Source: Neisseria bacilliformis (GTDB lineage: Bacteria > Pseudomonadota > Gammaproteobacteria > Burkholderiales > Neisseriaceae). Taken from it: 64,000 nucleotides of DNA. Numbering within the stretch: position 1 is the first letter of the stretch; each line of letters opens with the position of its first letter. Below, piece by piece: positions 27,333 to 38,100 of this stretch. The translations under genes and the position numbers were made by a program. The DNA lies in NCBI RefSeq assembly GCF_014055025.1, contig NZ_CP059571.1, positions 248,001-312,000 on the forward strand, in the 5' to 3' direction. Below the pieces are notes generated by a model that saw only the letters and a program-made list of their open reading frames with translations, searched no databases and was not told the origin of the DNA.

Positions 27333-28127
27333 TCAGACGGCCTGAAACTGTTGTTCCATTTCCCGCGAACGCGCCACGCAGGCTGCCGCGCCTTTGGCAA
27401 TGGCTTCGGCGACGTGTTCGGCTTTGAAGGTTTCGACGGCCTCGTGGGTGGTGCCGCCTTTGGAGGTAACGTTTTGGCGCAATACTGTGAAGTCTTCGCC
27501 GGTTTGCGCGGCCAGTTCGACCGCGCCTCGGAAGGTGGCGAGGCTGAGTTTGCGTGCGTCTTCGCGGCTGAATCCTTGTTGTTCGGCGGCGGTTTGCAGG
27601 GCTTCGAGCAGGTAGAAGACATAGGCCGGGCCGCTGCCGCTGATGCCGGTGATGTTGTGCATTTTGTCTTCGCTCTCGAGCCAGACGGTTTGGCCGACGC
27701 TTTGCATGATGCGCTCGGCCACGGCCTTGTCGGCATCGGAGAGGCCGTCTGAAAACAGGCCGGAGACGCCCATGCCGATTTTGGCGGGGGTGTTGGGCAT
27801 CACGCGCACAATGCGGCGCGTGCCGCCGAGATAAGCGGAAAGGGTGGCAATGCTCAAACCGGCGGCCACGGAGAGCACCAGCGCGCCGCCGGTTTTCACG
27901 CCCGCGCAGGCGGCCTGCATGTCCTGCGGTTTGACGGCCAGTACCAGCACGTCGTCCGCGCCCAATTCGGGCAGGGTTTCGGACACGGACACGCCGAGTT
28001 CTTTCACCAAGCGTTCGCGTGTGGCTGCGCTGCGGTCGGCAAGGTGCACCTTGTAGCCGCCCTGTTTCACCAAACCGCCCGCAATGGCGGAGGCCATATT
28101 GCCGCCGCCGAGGAAATAGATGTTCAT
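27333..28127 (-). CDS. proC: Pyrroline-5-carboxylate reductase
   Basis: ProC reduces pyrroline-5-carboxylate to proline with NAD(P)H. The 264-residue protein begins MNIYFLGGGNMASAIAGGL, with the Rossmann glycine motif, and has the signature ITGISGSGPAYVFYLLEAL and TSKGGTTHEAV near the C terminus. One DUS is read as LFSDGLSD inside the protein, and another provides the stop (FQAV-stop). ATG 28127 overlaps the upstream gene's TGA as ATGA but also has its own AAGGAGCG ribosome site. Confidence 0.96.
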   Translation of the reverse strand: MNIYFLGGGNMASAIAGGLVKQGGYKVHLADRSAATRERLVKELGVSVSETLPELGADDVLVLAVKPQDMQAACAGVKTGGALVLSVAAGLSIATLSAYLGGTRRIVRVMPNTPAKIGMGVSGLFSDGLSDADKAVAERIMQSVGQTVWLESEDKMHNITGISGSGPAYVFYLLEALQTAAEQQGFSREDARKLSLATFRGAVELAAQTGEDFTVLRQNVTSKGGTTHEAVETFKAEHVAEAIAKGAAACVARSREMEQQFQAV

Positions 28128-28546
28128 GTTTCGCTCCTTATATATATTATATATATATATAGAAATCGGTTTTGCATGGTTGAGGCCGTCTGAAAAACAG
28201 TTTTTTCAGACGGCCTTTGCCAAAGGTTTGCCGTAGAAATCCGTGTCCAAACCGTCGGCGTAGGGGTGGTATCGGTTTGCCAAACCTGCGCGCCGCGTCT
28301 CAGCCATTCGGTGTAGGCGCAAAGCTCTGCGGCGTGTTCGGGCGCGGCGGCGAAAATGCCGTTATGGCGGTGGGATTCGGCGATGTGTTCCAGCAGCGCA
28401 AGGAGGTTTCCGTTGCAGCGCAGTTTGTGCGGCGCAAGCCGCAACAGGGTGCGGATGAAGCGCAGCTCGTCGGCAAAATCGAGAACGGTCGGCAGGGTCT
28501 GCGCTTCGGCGCACAGCGCGGCAAGGGTTTGGTCGGCCGTTTGCAT
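28124..28546 (-). CDS. Hypothetical protein between yggS-type gene and proC
   Basis: The 140-residue frame begins ATG 28546, directly after the YggS-type gene, and ends in an ATGA overlap with proC. The first ~108 residues look like a real helical protein (LDFADELRFIRTLLRLAPHK, LLALLEHIAESHRHNG). The last 30 are the read-through of an inverted DUS pair (RPSEKTVFQTAS) and of a TA-repeat (FLYIYIIYIRSET), so the native end was probably earlier. I recognise no family. Confidence 0.5.
   Translation of the reverse strand: MQTADQTLAALCAEAQTLPTVLDFADELRFIRTLLRLAPHKLRCNGNLLALLEHIAESHRHNGIFAAAPEHAAELCAYTEWLRRGAQVWQTDTTPTPTVWTRISTANLWQRPSEKTVFQTASTMQNRFLYIYIIYIRSET
28139..28161. repeat. TA dinucleotide repeat upstream of proC
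   Basis: An almost pure (TA)n run, broken once as TATTATA, lies 12 bases beyond the proC start and inside the tail of the upstream frame. Confidence 0.85.
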
Positions 28547-28549
28547 TTT

Positions 28550-29266
28550 TCAGACGGACTTTTGCCTTGCGGCCGCCCCGTAGTCGCGCCGCCCGAATAC
28601 CGCGCTGCCGATGCGCACATGCGTCGCGCCGCAGGCAACCGCCGTTTCCCAGTCGCCCGACATGCCCATCGACAGCACGTCCGCCGCCACGCCCACCGCG
28701 TTCAAATCCGCCAGCAGCTTTTGCATTGTGCCGAACTGTTCGGCCAACGCCGCCCCGTCCGCTCCCGCTTCGGCCACGCACATCAGCCCGCGCACGCGCA
28801 GATTGGGCAGTTTGGCAACCTCGCAAGCCAGCGCGACGGCCTCTGCGGGCGGCACGCCGTGTTTAGCCGCCTCACCCGCAATGTTCACTTCGACGCACAC
28901 CTGCAAAGGCGGCATTTCAGACGGCCGCTGCGCACTCAGCCGCTGCGCGGTTTTCAGACGGCCTATGGTGTGCACCCAATGGGCGCGCTCGGCCACGGCT
29001 TTGGTTTTGTTCGACTGCACGTCGCCGATAATGTGCCACACAATATCGGGCAGATCGGCCAGATCGTCGGCTTTGGCCAGCCATTCCTGTATATAGTTTT
29101 CGCCGAAATCGCGCGCTCCGGCGGCATACACCGCGCGGATGTCGTCCGCCGGAAAGGTTTTCGACACCGCCACCAGGCGCACGCTTTCAGACGGCCTGCC
29201 CGCCTTTTGCGCCGCCGCCGCCAGCTTTTGCACCAGATTCTGATAATTGTGTTGCAGGGTTACCAT
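28550..29266 (-). CDS. YggS-family pyridoxal phosphate homeostasis protein (PLPBP)
   Basis: This family (YggS/PROSC) binds pyridoxal phosphate and balances free PLP in the cytoplasm; it is commonly next to proC, as here. The 238-residue TIM-barrel protein has Lys36 in LVAVSKTFP as the PLP lysine, followed by DFGENYIQEWLAK, WHIIGDVQSNK, LRVRGLMCVAEAG, LSMGMSGDWETAV and THVRIGSAVFG. Two DUS occur in the coding part (GRLKTAQ and QRPSEMP), and a degenerate one forms the stop. Start ATG 29266. Confidence 0.93.
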   Translation of the reverse strand: MVTLQHNYQNLVQKLAAAAQKAGRPSESVRLVAVSKTFPADDIRAVYAAGARDFGENYIQEWLAKADDLADLPDIVWHIIGDVQSNKTKAVAERAHWVHTIGRLKTAQRLSAQRPSEMPPLQVCVEVNIAGEAAKHGVPPAEAVALACEVAKLPNLRVRGLMCVAEAGADGAALAEQFGTMQKLLADLNAVGVAADVLSMGMSGDWETAVACGATHVRIGSAVFGRRDYGAAARQKSV

Positions 29267-29394
29267 GATAATTGCCTGATTGGACTGGAATTTACCGATT
29301 TGTGCAGATTTGCATGGAATAAAACGGCGTTCTTAATTAAAATGGGCGTTATTTTTTGCAAGAAATTGTAACTGAAAAAGACAAGGGCCACATT

Positions 29395-30432
29395 ATGCAA
29401 ATTACCGACTTGCTCGCATTCGGCGTGAAAAACAAAGCGTCCGACTTACACCTCTCCTCCGGCCTGCCGCCGATGATCCGCGTTCACGGCGACATCCGCC
29501 GCATCAACCTGCCGGAAATGAACGCCGAAGAAGTCGGCCACATGGTAACGTCGGTGATGAACGACTTGCAGCGCAAAAACTACCAGCAAAACCTGGAAAC
29601 CGACTTCTCCTTTGAGCTGCCCAACGTCGCCCGCTTCCGTGTCAACGCCTTCAACACCAACCGCGGCCCCGCCGCCGTGTTCCGTACCATTCCCAGCAAA
29701 GTGCTGACGCTCGACGACCTCAAAGCCCCGCGCATCTTCCAGAAAATCTCCGACAACCCGCGCGGCCTCGTGCTGGTTACCGGCCCTACCGGCTCGGGCA
29801 AATCCACCACGCTGGCGGCCATGATCAACTACGTCAACGAAACCCAGTCCTCCCACATCCTCACCATCGAAGACCCGATCGAGTTTGTCCACGAGAGCAA
29901 AAAATGCCTCATCAACCAGCGCGAGCTGCACGAACACACCCACAGCTTCGCCAACGCCCTGCGCTCCGCCCTGCGTGAAGACCCGGATGTTATCCTCGTG
30001 GGCGAGATGCGCGACCCCGAAACCATCGGCCTCGCCCTCACCGCCGCCGAAACCGGCCACCTGGTGTTCGGCACCCTGCACACCACCGGCGCGGCCAAAA
30101 CCGTCGACCGTATCGTGGACGTATTCCCCGCCGGCGAAAAAGAAATGGTGCGCTCCATGCTGTCCGAATCCCTGCGTGCCGTTATTTCGCAAACCCTGCT
30201 GAAAACCCGCGACGGACAAGGCCGCGTCGCCGCCCACGAAATCCTGATTTCCACCGCCGCCGTGCGCAACCTCATCCGCGAAAACAAAATCGCCCAAATC
30301 GGCTCCGCCCTGCAAACCGGCCAGCAGTACGGCATGCAGACCCTCGACCAGTCGCTGCAAAACCTCGTGCGCACCGGCGTGATTTCCCAGGAAACCGCCC
30401 GCGCCAAAGCACAAAACGCCGACTACATGTAA
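29395..30432 (+). CDS. pilT: Type IV pilus retraction ATPase PilT
   Basis: PilT powers pilus retraction, needed for twitching and for the DNA uptake that uses the DUS. The 345-residue protein begins MQITDLLAFGVKNKASDLHL. It has Walker A GPTGSGKS (residues 130-137), the Asp box TIEDPIEFVH, the Walker B region LREDPDVILVGEMRDPETI, the His box TGHLVFGTLHTTGA and the C-terminal AVRNLIRE motif needed for retraction. The start ATG 29395 matches the family; an upstream in-frame codon at 29356 would add 13 residues. pilU follows 26 bases on. Confidence 0.97.
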   Translation: MQITDLLAFGVKNKASDLHLSSGLPPMIRVHGDIRRINLPEMNAEEVGHMVTSVMNDLQRKNYQQNLETDFSFELPNVARFRVNAFNTNRGPAAVFRTIPSKVLTLDDLKAPRIFQKISDNPRGLVLVTGPTGSGKSTTLAAMINYVNETQSSHILTIEDPIEFVHESKKCLINQRELHEHTHSFANALRSALREDPDVILVGEMRDPETIGLALTAAETGHLVFGTLHTTGAAKTVDRIVDVFPAGEKEMVRSMLSESLRAVISQTLLKTRDGQGRVAAHEILISTAAVRNLIRENKIAQIGSALQTGQQYGMQTLDQSLQNLVRTGVISQETARAKAQNADYM

Positions 30433-30458
30433 CCCGCAACGGATCACGGAGAACCACC

Positions 30459-31694
30459 ATGAGCTCAATCCCGCAAGACCTCAACGGCCTGTTGAACGAA
30501 ATCGTGTCCGACTACTCGTCCGACAATAACCCCCACCTCGCCAACGAAAGCCCCGCCGCCATCGGCCAGCACCTGCACCCCATCCTGGCGCGCATGTGCG
30601 AAGAAGCCGAAAAACGCGGCGCGTCCGACATCTTCATCAGCTCCGGCTTTCCCCCCTCGGTAAAAATCGACGGCAACCTCATCCCCGTGCCCCTGCCCGC
30701 CCTCACCCCCGCCGAAACCGAGCAGATTGTCGCCTCCACCATGAACGCCGCCCAGCGCGAAGAATACGTCCGCGCCCACGAAATCAACTATTCCGTGCAG
30801 TCCAAAGGCAACGTGCGCTACCGCGTCAACTCCTACCACGAACAAGGTCGCTGCGGCCTCGTCATGCGCCGCATCAACACCGAAATCCCCTCCGTGGAAG
30901 ATCTCGCCCTGCCCCTCAAACTCAAAGAACTCGTCATGCAGAAACGCGGCCTGCTCATCCTGGCGGGCGCGACCGGCTCCGGTAAATCCACCTCCATGGC
31001 CGCCATGCTCGACCACCGCAACCGCAACCTTCCCGGCCACATCATCACCATCGAAGACCCCATCGAGTATCTGCACGTCCCCCGCCGCTCGATCATCACC
31101 CAGCGCGAAATCGGCATCGACACCGAAAGCTGGGAAATCGCCGTGCAAAGCGCGATGCGCCAAGCCCCCGACGTCGTCTGCGTCGGCGAGGTGCGTTCCG
31201 TGGAAAGCATGGAATACGCCCTCCAACTTGCCCAAACCGGCCACCTCTGCATCTTCACCATCCACGCCACCACCGCCAACCAAACCATCGAACGCATTAT
31301 GAACCTGTACCCCGAAGAGCGGCACAAACAGGTTCTGATCGACCTGGCCATGAACCTCGTCGGCATCATCGGCCAGCGTCTCGTCGTCAAAAAAGGCGGC
31401 AAAGGCCGCACCGCCATCGTCGATTTGATGATCAACACCCCCGCCGTGCAGGATTTGGTATTCAAAGGCGACCTGTTGGGCATCAAAGACCTCATGACGC
31501 GCGGCCAGGGCGACGGCATGCAAACCTTCGACCAACACCTCTTCGACCTCTATGTCGCCGGCACCATAGACTACGACGAAGCCATCCGCCAGGCCGACTC
31601 CGCCAACGACCTGCGCCTGCGCATCCAGCTCTACGAAGAAGGCAACAAGCCCGACCACATCTTCGACCGCGTCAGCGACCTCAACCTCATCTGA
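30459..31694 (+). CDS. pilU: PilT-dependent accessory retraction ATPase PilU
   Basis: PilU is the PilT paralogue that assists retraction. The 411-residue protein has Walker A GATGSGKS (170-177), TIEDPIEYLHVPRRSIITQREIG, the Walker B region APDVVCVGEVRSVESMEYAL and His box TGHLCIFTIHATTANQ. The C-terminal NDLRLRIQLYEEGNKP is typical of PilU. It is 26 bases after pilT and probably in the same transcript, ending at the terminator just downstream. Confidence 0.96.
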   Translation: MSSIPQDLNGLLNEIVSDYSSDNNPHLANESPAAIGQHLHPILARMCEEAEKRGASDIFISSGFPPSVKIDGNLIPVPLPALTPAETEQIVASTMNAAQREEYVRAHEINYSVQSKGNVRYRVNSYHEQGRCGLVMRRINTEIPSVEDLALPLKLKELVMQKRGLLILAGATGSGKSTSMAAMLDHRNRNLPGHIITIEDPIEYLHVPRRSIITQREIGIDTESWEIAVQSAMRQAPDVVCVGEVRSVESMEYALQLAQTGHLCIFTIHATTANQTIERIMNLYPEERHKQVLIDLAMNLVGIIGQRLVVKKGGKGRTAIVDLMINTPAVQDLVFKGDLLGIKDLMTRGQGDGMQTFDQHLFDLYVAGTIDYDEAIRQADSANDLRLRIQLYEEGNKPDHIFDRVSDLNLI

Positions 31695-31708
31695 CACGGA
31701 TGTTTTTC

Positions 31709-31740
31709 AGATGGCCTGCCCCGCGCAGGCCGTCTTTTTT
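31709..31740 (+). terminator. Rho-independent terminator of pilTU
   Basis: AGATGGCCTGC and GCAGGCCGTCT form a stem followed by a run of T. The arms look like decayed DUS. Confidence 0.75.
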
Positions 31741-31750
31741 GTGTAAACAG

Positions 31751-31782
31751 AGGCCGTCTGAAAACCTGCTTTCAGACGGCCT
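31751..31782. terminator. Inverted DUS pair, second terminator
   Basis: AGGCCGTCTGAA (31751-31762) and TTCAGACGGCCT (31771-31782). Confidence 0.65.
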
Positions 31783-32186
31783 CTTAACCGATACGGGCGG
31801 AAAAACAACAAACTCACCACCGTTAGTAACATTGCTACGCCTTTTTATCATAAAAGGTTGCAAAAGGTTTGGAATATGCATATAAGCTCGGCCAGCCCGT
31901 TTGCTGTATCCGTGAAACACAGGCGGGAACAAATCCGAAAATCTGCGAAATCCGGCCGGAAAACGTCATATCGTGCTAAACCTCCGCAAACGGGGCGAAC
32001 AAGAAAAAAAAGCCGTCTGAAAACCCTTTGGGCATGAGCCGAAAGAAATTTTCAAACGGAGGCGGGCAGGAAAAGTGCGATGGCACGAAATTTGCAGCAA
32101 AGTTTGGTTGCGATGCAGCCGCTGCCGCCGTGGCAAAACACGGCAGGTGCCGGCGGCAGAAAAGTTTTAACAAAAAGGAAGTCAAA

Positions 32187-35100
32187 ATGAACAAAATCTA
32201 TCGTACTGTTTACAATGAAACGACCAACACATGGACGGCCGTGGCCGAAATTGCCAAGGCGAAAGGGAAGTCCAAATCCAGTAAAACCGCCATAGCGAGT
32301 GTTGCCGTGGCCGGTGCACTGCTTTCCTCTGCCGCCGTGCAGGCAGAAGGGCTTAAATGGGGAAACGGTGCGACCGCAGAAGGCGACGAATCCATCGCCA
32401 TGGGCGTGAACAGCACGGCCAAAAGCAAGTACACAATCACATTGGGAGCGAGAGCGAAAAACGAAACCAACGGCGAAGCTGCCGTTATCATTGGTAACGA
32501 TGCCAAGGCAATAGCGGATGTAAACGCCAGCACTGCGGCAAATACAATGGGTCAGCAGGTTGCCATCGGTGAGGCAAGCGTCGCCAACAGCCAATCCGTC
32601 GCGCTGGGTGCGCAAACCTATGCGACCGGACAGGCTTCGATTGCCATCGGTGGCGACGATTTGGGTAATAACGACAGTAAAACGTCCGCCGGAAAATATA
32701 CCGGGGCAGATGCATGGCGCAATTACGCCGGTCAGCCGATTACTGTGGAAGGCGTTACCACCAAAGACGCTTCCGACCCCGCAATCGGCTTTACCAGTAC
32801 CACGGCAAGCGGACGCGGTTCGATTGCTTTGGGTCATATGGGGCAGTCCACCGGCAAAGCCTCCGTTGCAATCGGTGCGGATTCCCACGCGGAAGCCGAC
32901 GGTGCAATTGCCGCAGGCATGGTGTCGCAGGCCACAGGCGCGGCCGCAGTGGCGGTCGGTGTCGGTGCGCAGGCTAAAAAAGACCATGCAACGGCCATCG
33001 GCCTGAAAGCAGTGGCTTCCGAGACCAATTCGTTTGCGGCAGGAACTAATGCGCAAGCGTCAAAAACCGGCGCAACTGCCGTCGGCGTGGACAGCAATGC
33101 GTTGGCAGAGCATTCCATCGCCATCGGCAGCAATGCGAAAGTCAGCCAGACCGCGCCGACAACCACTCAAAACACCAAAGGCGTTTCCGACGCATCCATC
33201 GCCATCGGCCAGACTTCGTATGCCGAAGGTTTGGCAGCCGTTGCCGTCGGTGCGAAAACCAAGGCAATCGAACATGCCGTAGCCATCGGCACGGAAACCA
33301 AGGCCGAAGGTCTGAGTGCCGTGGCCATCGGCTCGAACAGCCAGGCAACCACTACCAACTCCGTCGCCGTTGGTACGACCAGTAAGGCTTCGGGTGCAAA
33401 TGCAACCGCGCTGGGTCAGGCGACACAGGCATTGGGTCAGTCGTCCGTTGCCGTCGGCGACGGTGCTGTTTCCACAGCGGCCGGCTGGGGTACGGCTGTC
33501 GGCAATTCGTCCGAAGCGCGTTACGGTGCGTCTGCTTACGGCCATCTGGCCAAAGCCACTGGCGAGAAAAGCGTAGCCATCGGCGACAGTGCCAACGGTG
33601 CGGGAAACAATGCCGTGGCCGTCGGCAATACCGCCGCCGGACAAGGTGAAAATGCCGTGGCAATCGGCAATACCGCCGCCGCATCCGCCTCTAACGGCAT
33701 CGCGGTCGGCAACAATGCCAAAGCGAAAGCTGTCGCTGCGGTTGCCATTGGCGCAAGCGCAGGTCTGACTTCCGACGAAACCACCAAAAACACCAACACC
33801 CGCGCCGTTATGATCGGTGTCAGTGCAGGTCATAGCGCACGCGATATTAACGATTCCGTGTTGATCGGCTGGGAAGCCGGTAAAGATTTAGGCAAAGCCA
33901 ACCAGTCCAGCAGCAACAATATCGGTTTGGGTGCGCGCGCGTTGTCGGGTGCAAACGGCAGTACCAACGTTGCCTTGGCAACCCAGGCCGGATTGGGCGC
34001 AACCGGCAACAACAACTTCTTCGGTCAAGTAAACGCAGGTTCATACGTAACCGGCGACAACAACGTTGCCATCGGCAAAAACGCCTTGAAAGGCACGGAT
34101 GCGGCCAAGCTCACCGTCAGCGATGCCGTTGCATTGGGTACGGACGCTACGGCAAACAAAGACAAAGCCGTCGCTTTGGGTGCAGGCGCAAGCACGGCCA
34201 CCGAAGCCAAACAAATCAGCACGGCCACTGTCGGCTCGACCACTTACGGCGGCTTTGTCGGCAAAGTAAACGCCACCGGCTACCAAGTCTCCGTCGGCGC
34301 GAAAGATGCCGAACGCCAGCTCAAACACGTTGCCCCGGGCGAAATCTCCTCCACCAGCACCGATGCCATCAACGGCAGCCAGCTTTACAGCGTGGCCAGC
34401 GGCCTGCAAACGCAGATTGCCAACATCTCTTCTTCCGGCGGCAATGTACATTTCTATCATGTAAACGGCGCATCTACCGACAACAACTACAACAACGACG
34501 GCGCGACCGGCGCGAAGGCGATGGCCGCAGGCATCAATGCCAAAGCCAAGGGCGCAAGCTCGATTGCCATCGGTAATGCAACCGTTGAAAAGGAATCCAC
34601 TGCCAACGGCGCGGGGACAGCCAAAACCGAATCCGAAGGTGCGATTGCCATCGGCGATACTTCCTATGCCGCCGGCACACATGCGATTGCCATGGGACAG
34701 GCACGCGCCGAGCAGAAGGATTCCATTGCCGTAGGCTCGAATGCCCGCTCCACCGCCGAATACACCGTCGCCATCGGTCAAAACGCGGTATCCTCGAAAC
34801 AAAATGCCATTTCCATCGGCAGCAGCTCCAATACCGCAGCCGACAACAGCATCGCCATCGGCAGCAACAGCTCCACATCATCCAACGGCTCGGTAGCCTT
34901 GGGTCACGGCTCGCAGGCAACCCGCGACGCCATCAATGCGACTGCCGTCAAAGCTACGTCCACTGCCGCTGTGGCGCAGAACCAGGTTTATGCTTTGGAT
35001 GCGGCCAGCAATACCGATAAAAACAACATCGCCGCTACGGTTAAAGGCGCGTCCGGCGCGGTTTCCGTCGGTACGCAGCAGGATACCCGCCAAATCATCA

Positions 35101-38100
35101 ACGTGGCCGCCGGTACGGAAGACTCCGATGCGGTAAACGTGGCGCAGTTGAAATCCGTCGCCAATCTGGTGAAAAACACCACGCCGACCAAAGTCGCCCC
35201 GGCAACAGGCAGCAAAATCACAGTTAACAACAAAGGCACGGCCACCGCGCCCGATTATGAATTGGATCTGTCCGCAGATGCCAAAACCAGCCTGAACAAA
35301 GCCGATACGGCGATGCAGAACTTCAAAGTCGCCACCGTTCCGAGCAAAGGCGGTACACAGACTGCCGGAGAGAACGTAGGCAACGGCGAAACCCTGACTT
35401 TTGAAGCCGGCGACAATGTCAGCATCAGCCAAACCGGCAAAAAAATCACTATCAATGCCACAGGCTCAGGCGCAAGCAAAGTCGAAGCCGCAACAAACAG
35501 CCCGATTACCGTGGGCGGCACAGGCACAGCCACCGATCCTTATAAAGTCGGTGTAAGCACTGTCGCGCTGACCCATACTGCACGCGGCGTGGTCAACACG
35601 CCGGCTGCAACCGACGCAGGCAAGCTGGTTACCGCCGGCGAAATCGCCAAAGCCATTAATAATTCCGGCTTCATCGCCACTTCCGGCAAGAGCGGAACGG
35701 GTCAGGTGAGCGGTACGAGCGAAGAGCTTGTAAACCCCGGTGATATCGTGAAATTTACTGCGGGCAACGGCATTAAAATCGAACAAAACAAGGGTGAGTT
35801 CACCATCAGCAATATCGCCGGCGGTGCTTCCGGTACGCCCAGCGTAGTTGAAGCGGCAACCAACAACCCGATTACCGTGGGCGGTACAGGTACGGCCGCC
35901 GATCCGTACAAAGTCGGCGTAAGCACCGTTGCATTGACCAACTCGGCAACCGGTACGGTTAATGCGCCGAATGCGACCGACTCAGGCAAACTGGTTACCG
36001 CCGGCGAAGTTGCCAAAGCCATCAACGGCAGCGGCTTCACGCTGAAAACTTCCGCAGTCAGTGGCGAGGGTGAAAAAGATGCCGCATCAACCACCGATGA
36101 AATCGTCAACCCCGGCGATGCCGTGGAAATGATTGCCGGCAAAAACCTGAAAGTGAAACAGTCTGCCGACGGAAAAGTAACCTACTCGACCAAAGACGCG
36201 GTTCAGTTTAATACCGTAACTGTCGGTGGTGTCAGCATTGACCAGAATAACGGCATCAATGCGGGCAGCAAAAAAATCACCAATGTTGCAGCAGGATCGG
36301 TCAGTGCAACGAGTCGCGATGCCGTAAACGGCAGCCAGCTGTACGCCGTTGCCAACAACCCGCTGACCTTCGCAGGCGACAGCGGCACGAACGTTGAACG
36401 CAAACTGGGCAGCACCGTGAACGTCAAAGGCGGCGTAACCGACGCGGCCAAACTGAGCGACAACAACATCGGCGTAGTAGCCAACGGCACAGACGGGTTG
36501 AACGTCAAACTGGCCAAAGAGCTCAAAGACCTGACCAGCGCCGAGTTCAAAGACGCTGCGGGCAACGTGACCAAAGTTGGCGGCAACGGCGTTACCATCA
36601 CGCCGAAAGCTGCGGGCAAGAAACCGGTGAGCCTGACTTCAAACGGCCTCAACAACGGCGGCAACACCGTTACCGGCGTAGGTTCCGCACTGAACCTCTA
36701 CCCTGCCGGTACACCCAAAACAGCCGGACTGCTCGACCTCTCCAACCTGAGTGCCGACCAGAAAGCCAGCGCGGCCACCGCAGGCGATCTGGCCAACATG
36801 GGCTGGGTAGTCAGCTCCGACAAAACCACTGGTAACGAAAGCCAGGCATTCAGCGGCCAGGTTAAAAACGCAGGCGAAGTCGAATTTGTCGGCACAGGCG
36901 CGGCCAACGTCTCCGCCAAAACCGTCAACGGCAAACACACCGTAACCGTCGGCGTAGACAGCGCCAGCATTGCCGACAGCATTGCCCAGCCCGTCGTCTA
37001 CACCAAAGCCGACGGCAGCAAAGCCTACAAACGCGGCAACAAATTCTACGACGCGCAAACCGGCGGCAACGAAATCCAACCCGCCGACGTCATCGCCTCC
37101 ATGAACAACGCCGCGGGCAGCACCACCGCCCCGATGACCCTTGCCAACGTCAAAGACAACCTCAAAGACGCAGCCAACGGCAAAGCGGTCAGCACACTGG
37201 CAGGCGGCAGCCGTGCCGACCTGACCAAAGGCAAAGGCGGCAGCAATGCGGCGACCGTCAACGACGTACTCAACGCAGGCTTCACCGTCCAAGGCAACGG
37301 CGTAGCGAAAGACTTCGTAACCCACGGCGACACCGTCAACTTCGCCAACGGCCAAGGCACAGTCGCCAAAGTCGAAAGCAAAGACGGCGTAACCAAAGTC
37401 AGCTTCGACACCCCGATGCAGTACGTTGACAACACCGGCAGAGCCAGCACCGATCCGACCAACACCGTCAGCCTCGTCGGCAAAGACAGCGGCAAACCCG
37501 TACAGGTTAAAAACGTCGCAGCCGGCACACTGAGCAACACCAGCACCGATGCCGTAAACGGCAGCCAGCTGTACGCCGTTGCCAACAACCCGCTGACCTT
37601 CGCAGGCGACAGCGGCACGAACGTTGAACGCAAACTGGGCAGCACCGTGAACGTCAAAGGCGGCGTAACCGACGCGGCCAAACTGAGCGACAACAACATC
37701 GGCGTAGTAGCCAACGGCACAGACGGGTTGAACGTCAAACTGGCCAAAGAGCTCAAAGACCTGACCAGCGCCGAGTTCAAAGACGCTGCGGGCAACGTGA
37801 CCAAAGTTGGCGGCAACGGCGTTACCATCACGCCGAAAGCTGCGGGCAAGAAACCGGTGAGCCTGACTTCAAACGGCCTCAACAACGGCGGCAACACCGT
37901 TACCGGCGTAGGTTCCGCACTGAACCTCTACCCTGCCGGTACACCCAAAACAGCCGGACTGCTCGACCTCTCCAACCTGAGTGCCGACCAGAAAGCCAGC
38001 GCGGCCACCGCAGGCGATCTGGCCAACATGGGCTGGGTAGTCAGCTCCGACAAAACCACTGGTAACGAAAGCCAGGCATTCAGCGGCCAGGTTAAAAACG

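Larger units (their letters stand above)
31695..32186. other. 492-bp region upstream of the giant adhesin gene
   Basis: After two terminators it is free of REP elements and carries only a degenerate DUS core near 32011. The adhesin frame stays open upstream to 32028, but that segment codes for nothing adhesin-like. The ribosome site AAGGAAG precedes ATG 32187. I could not place a promoter with confidence, and no simple-sequence tract suggesting phase variation is present. Confidence 0.6.
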
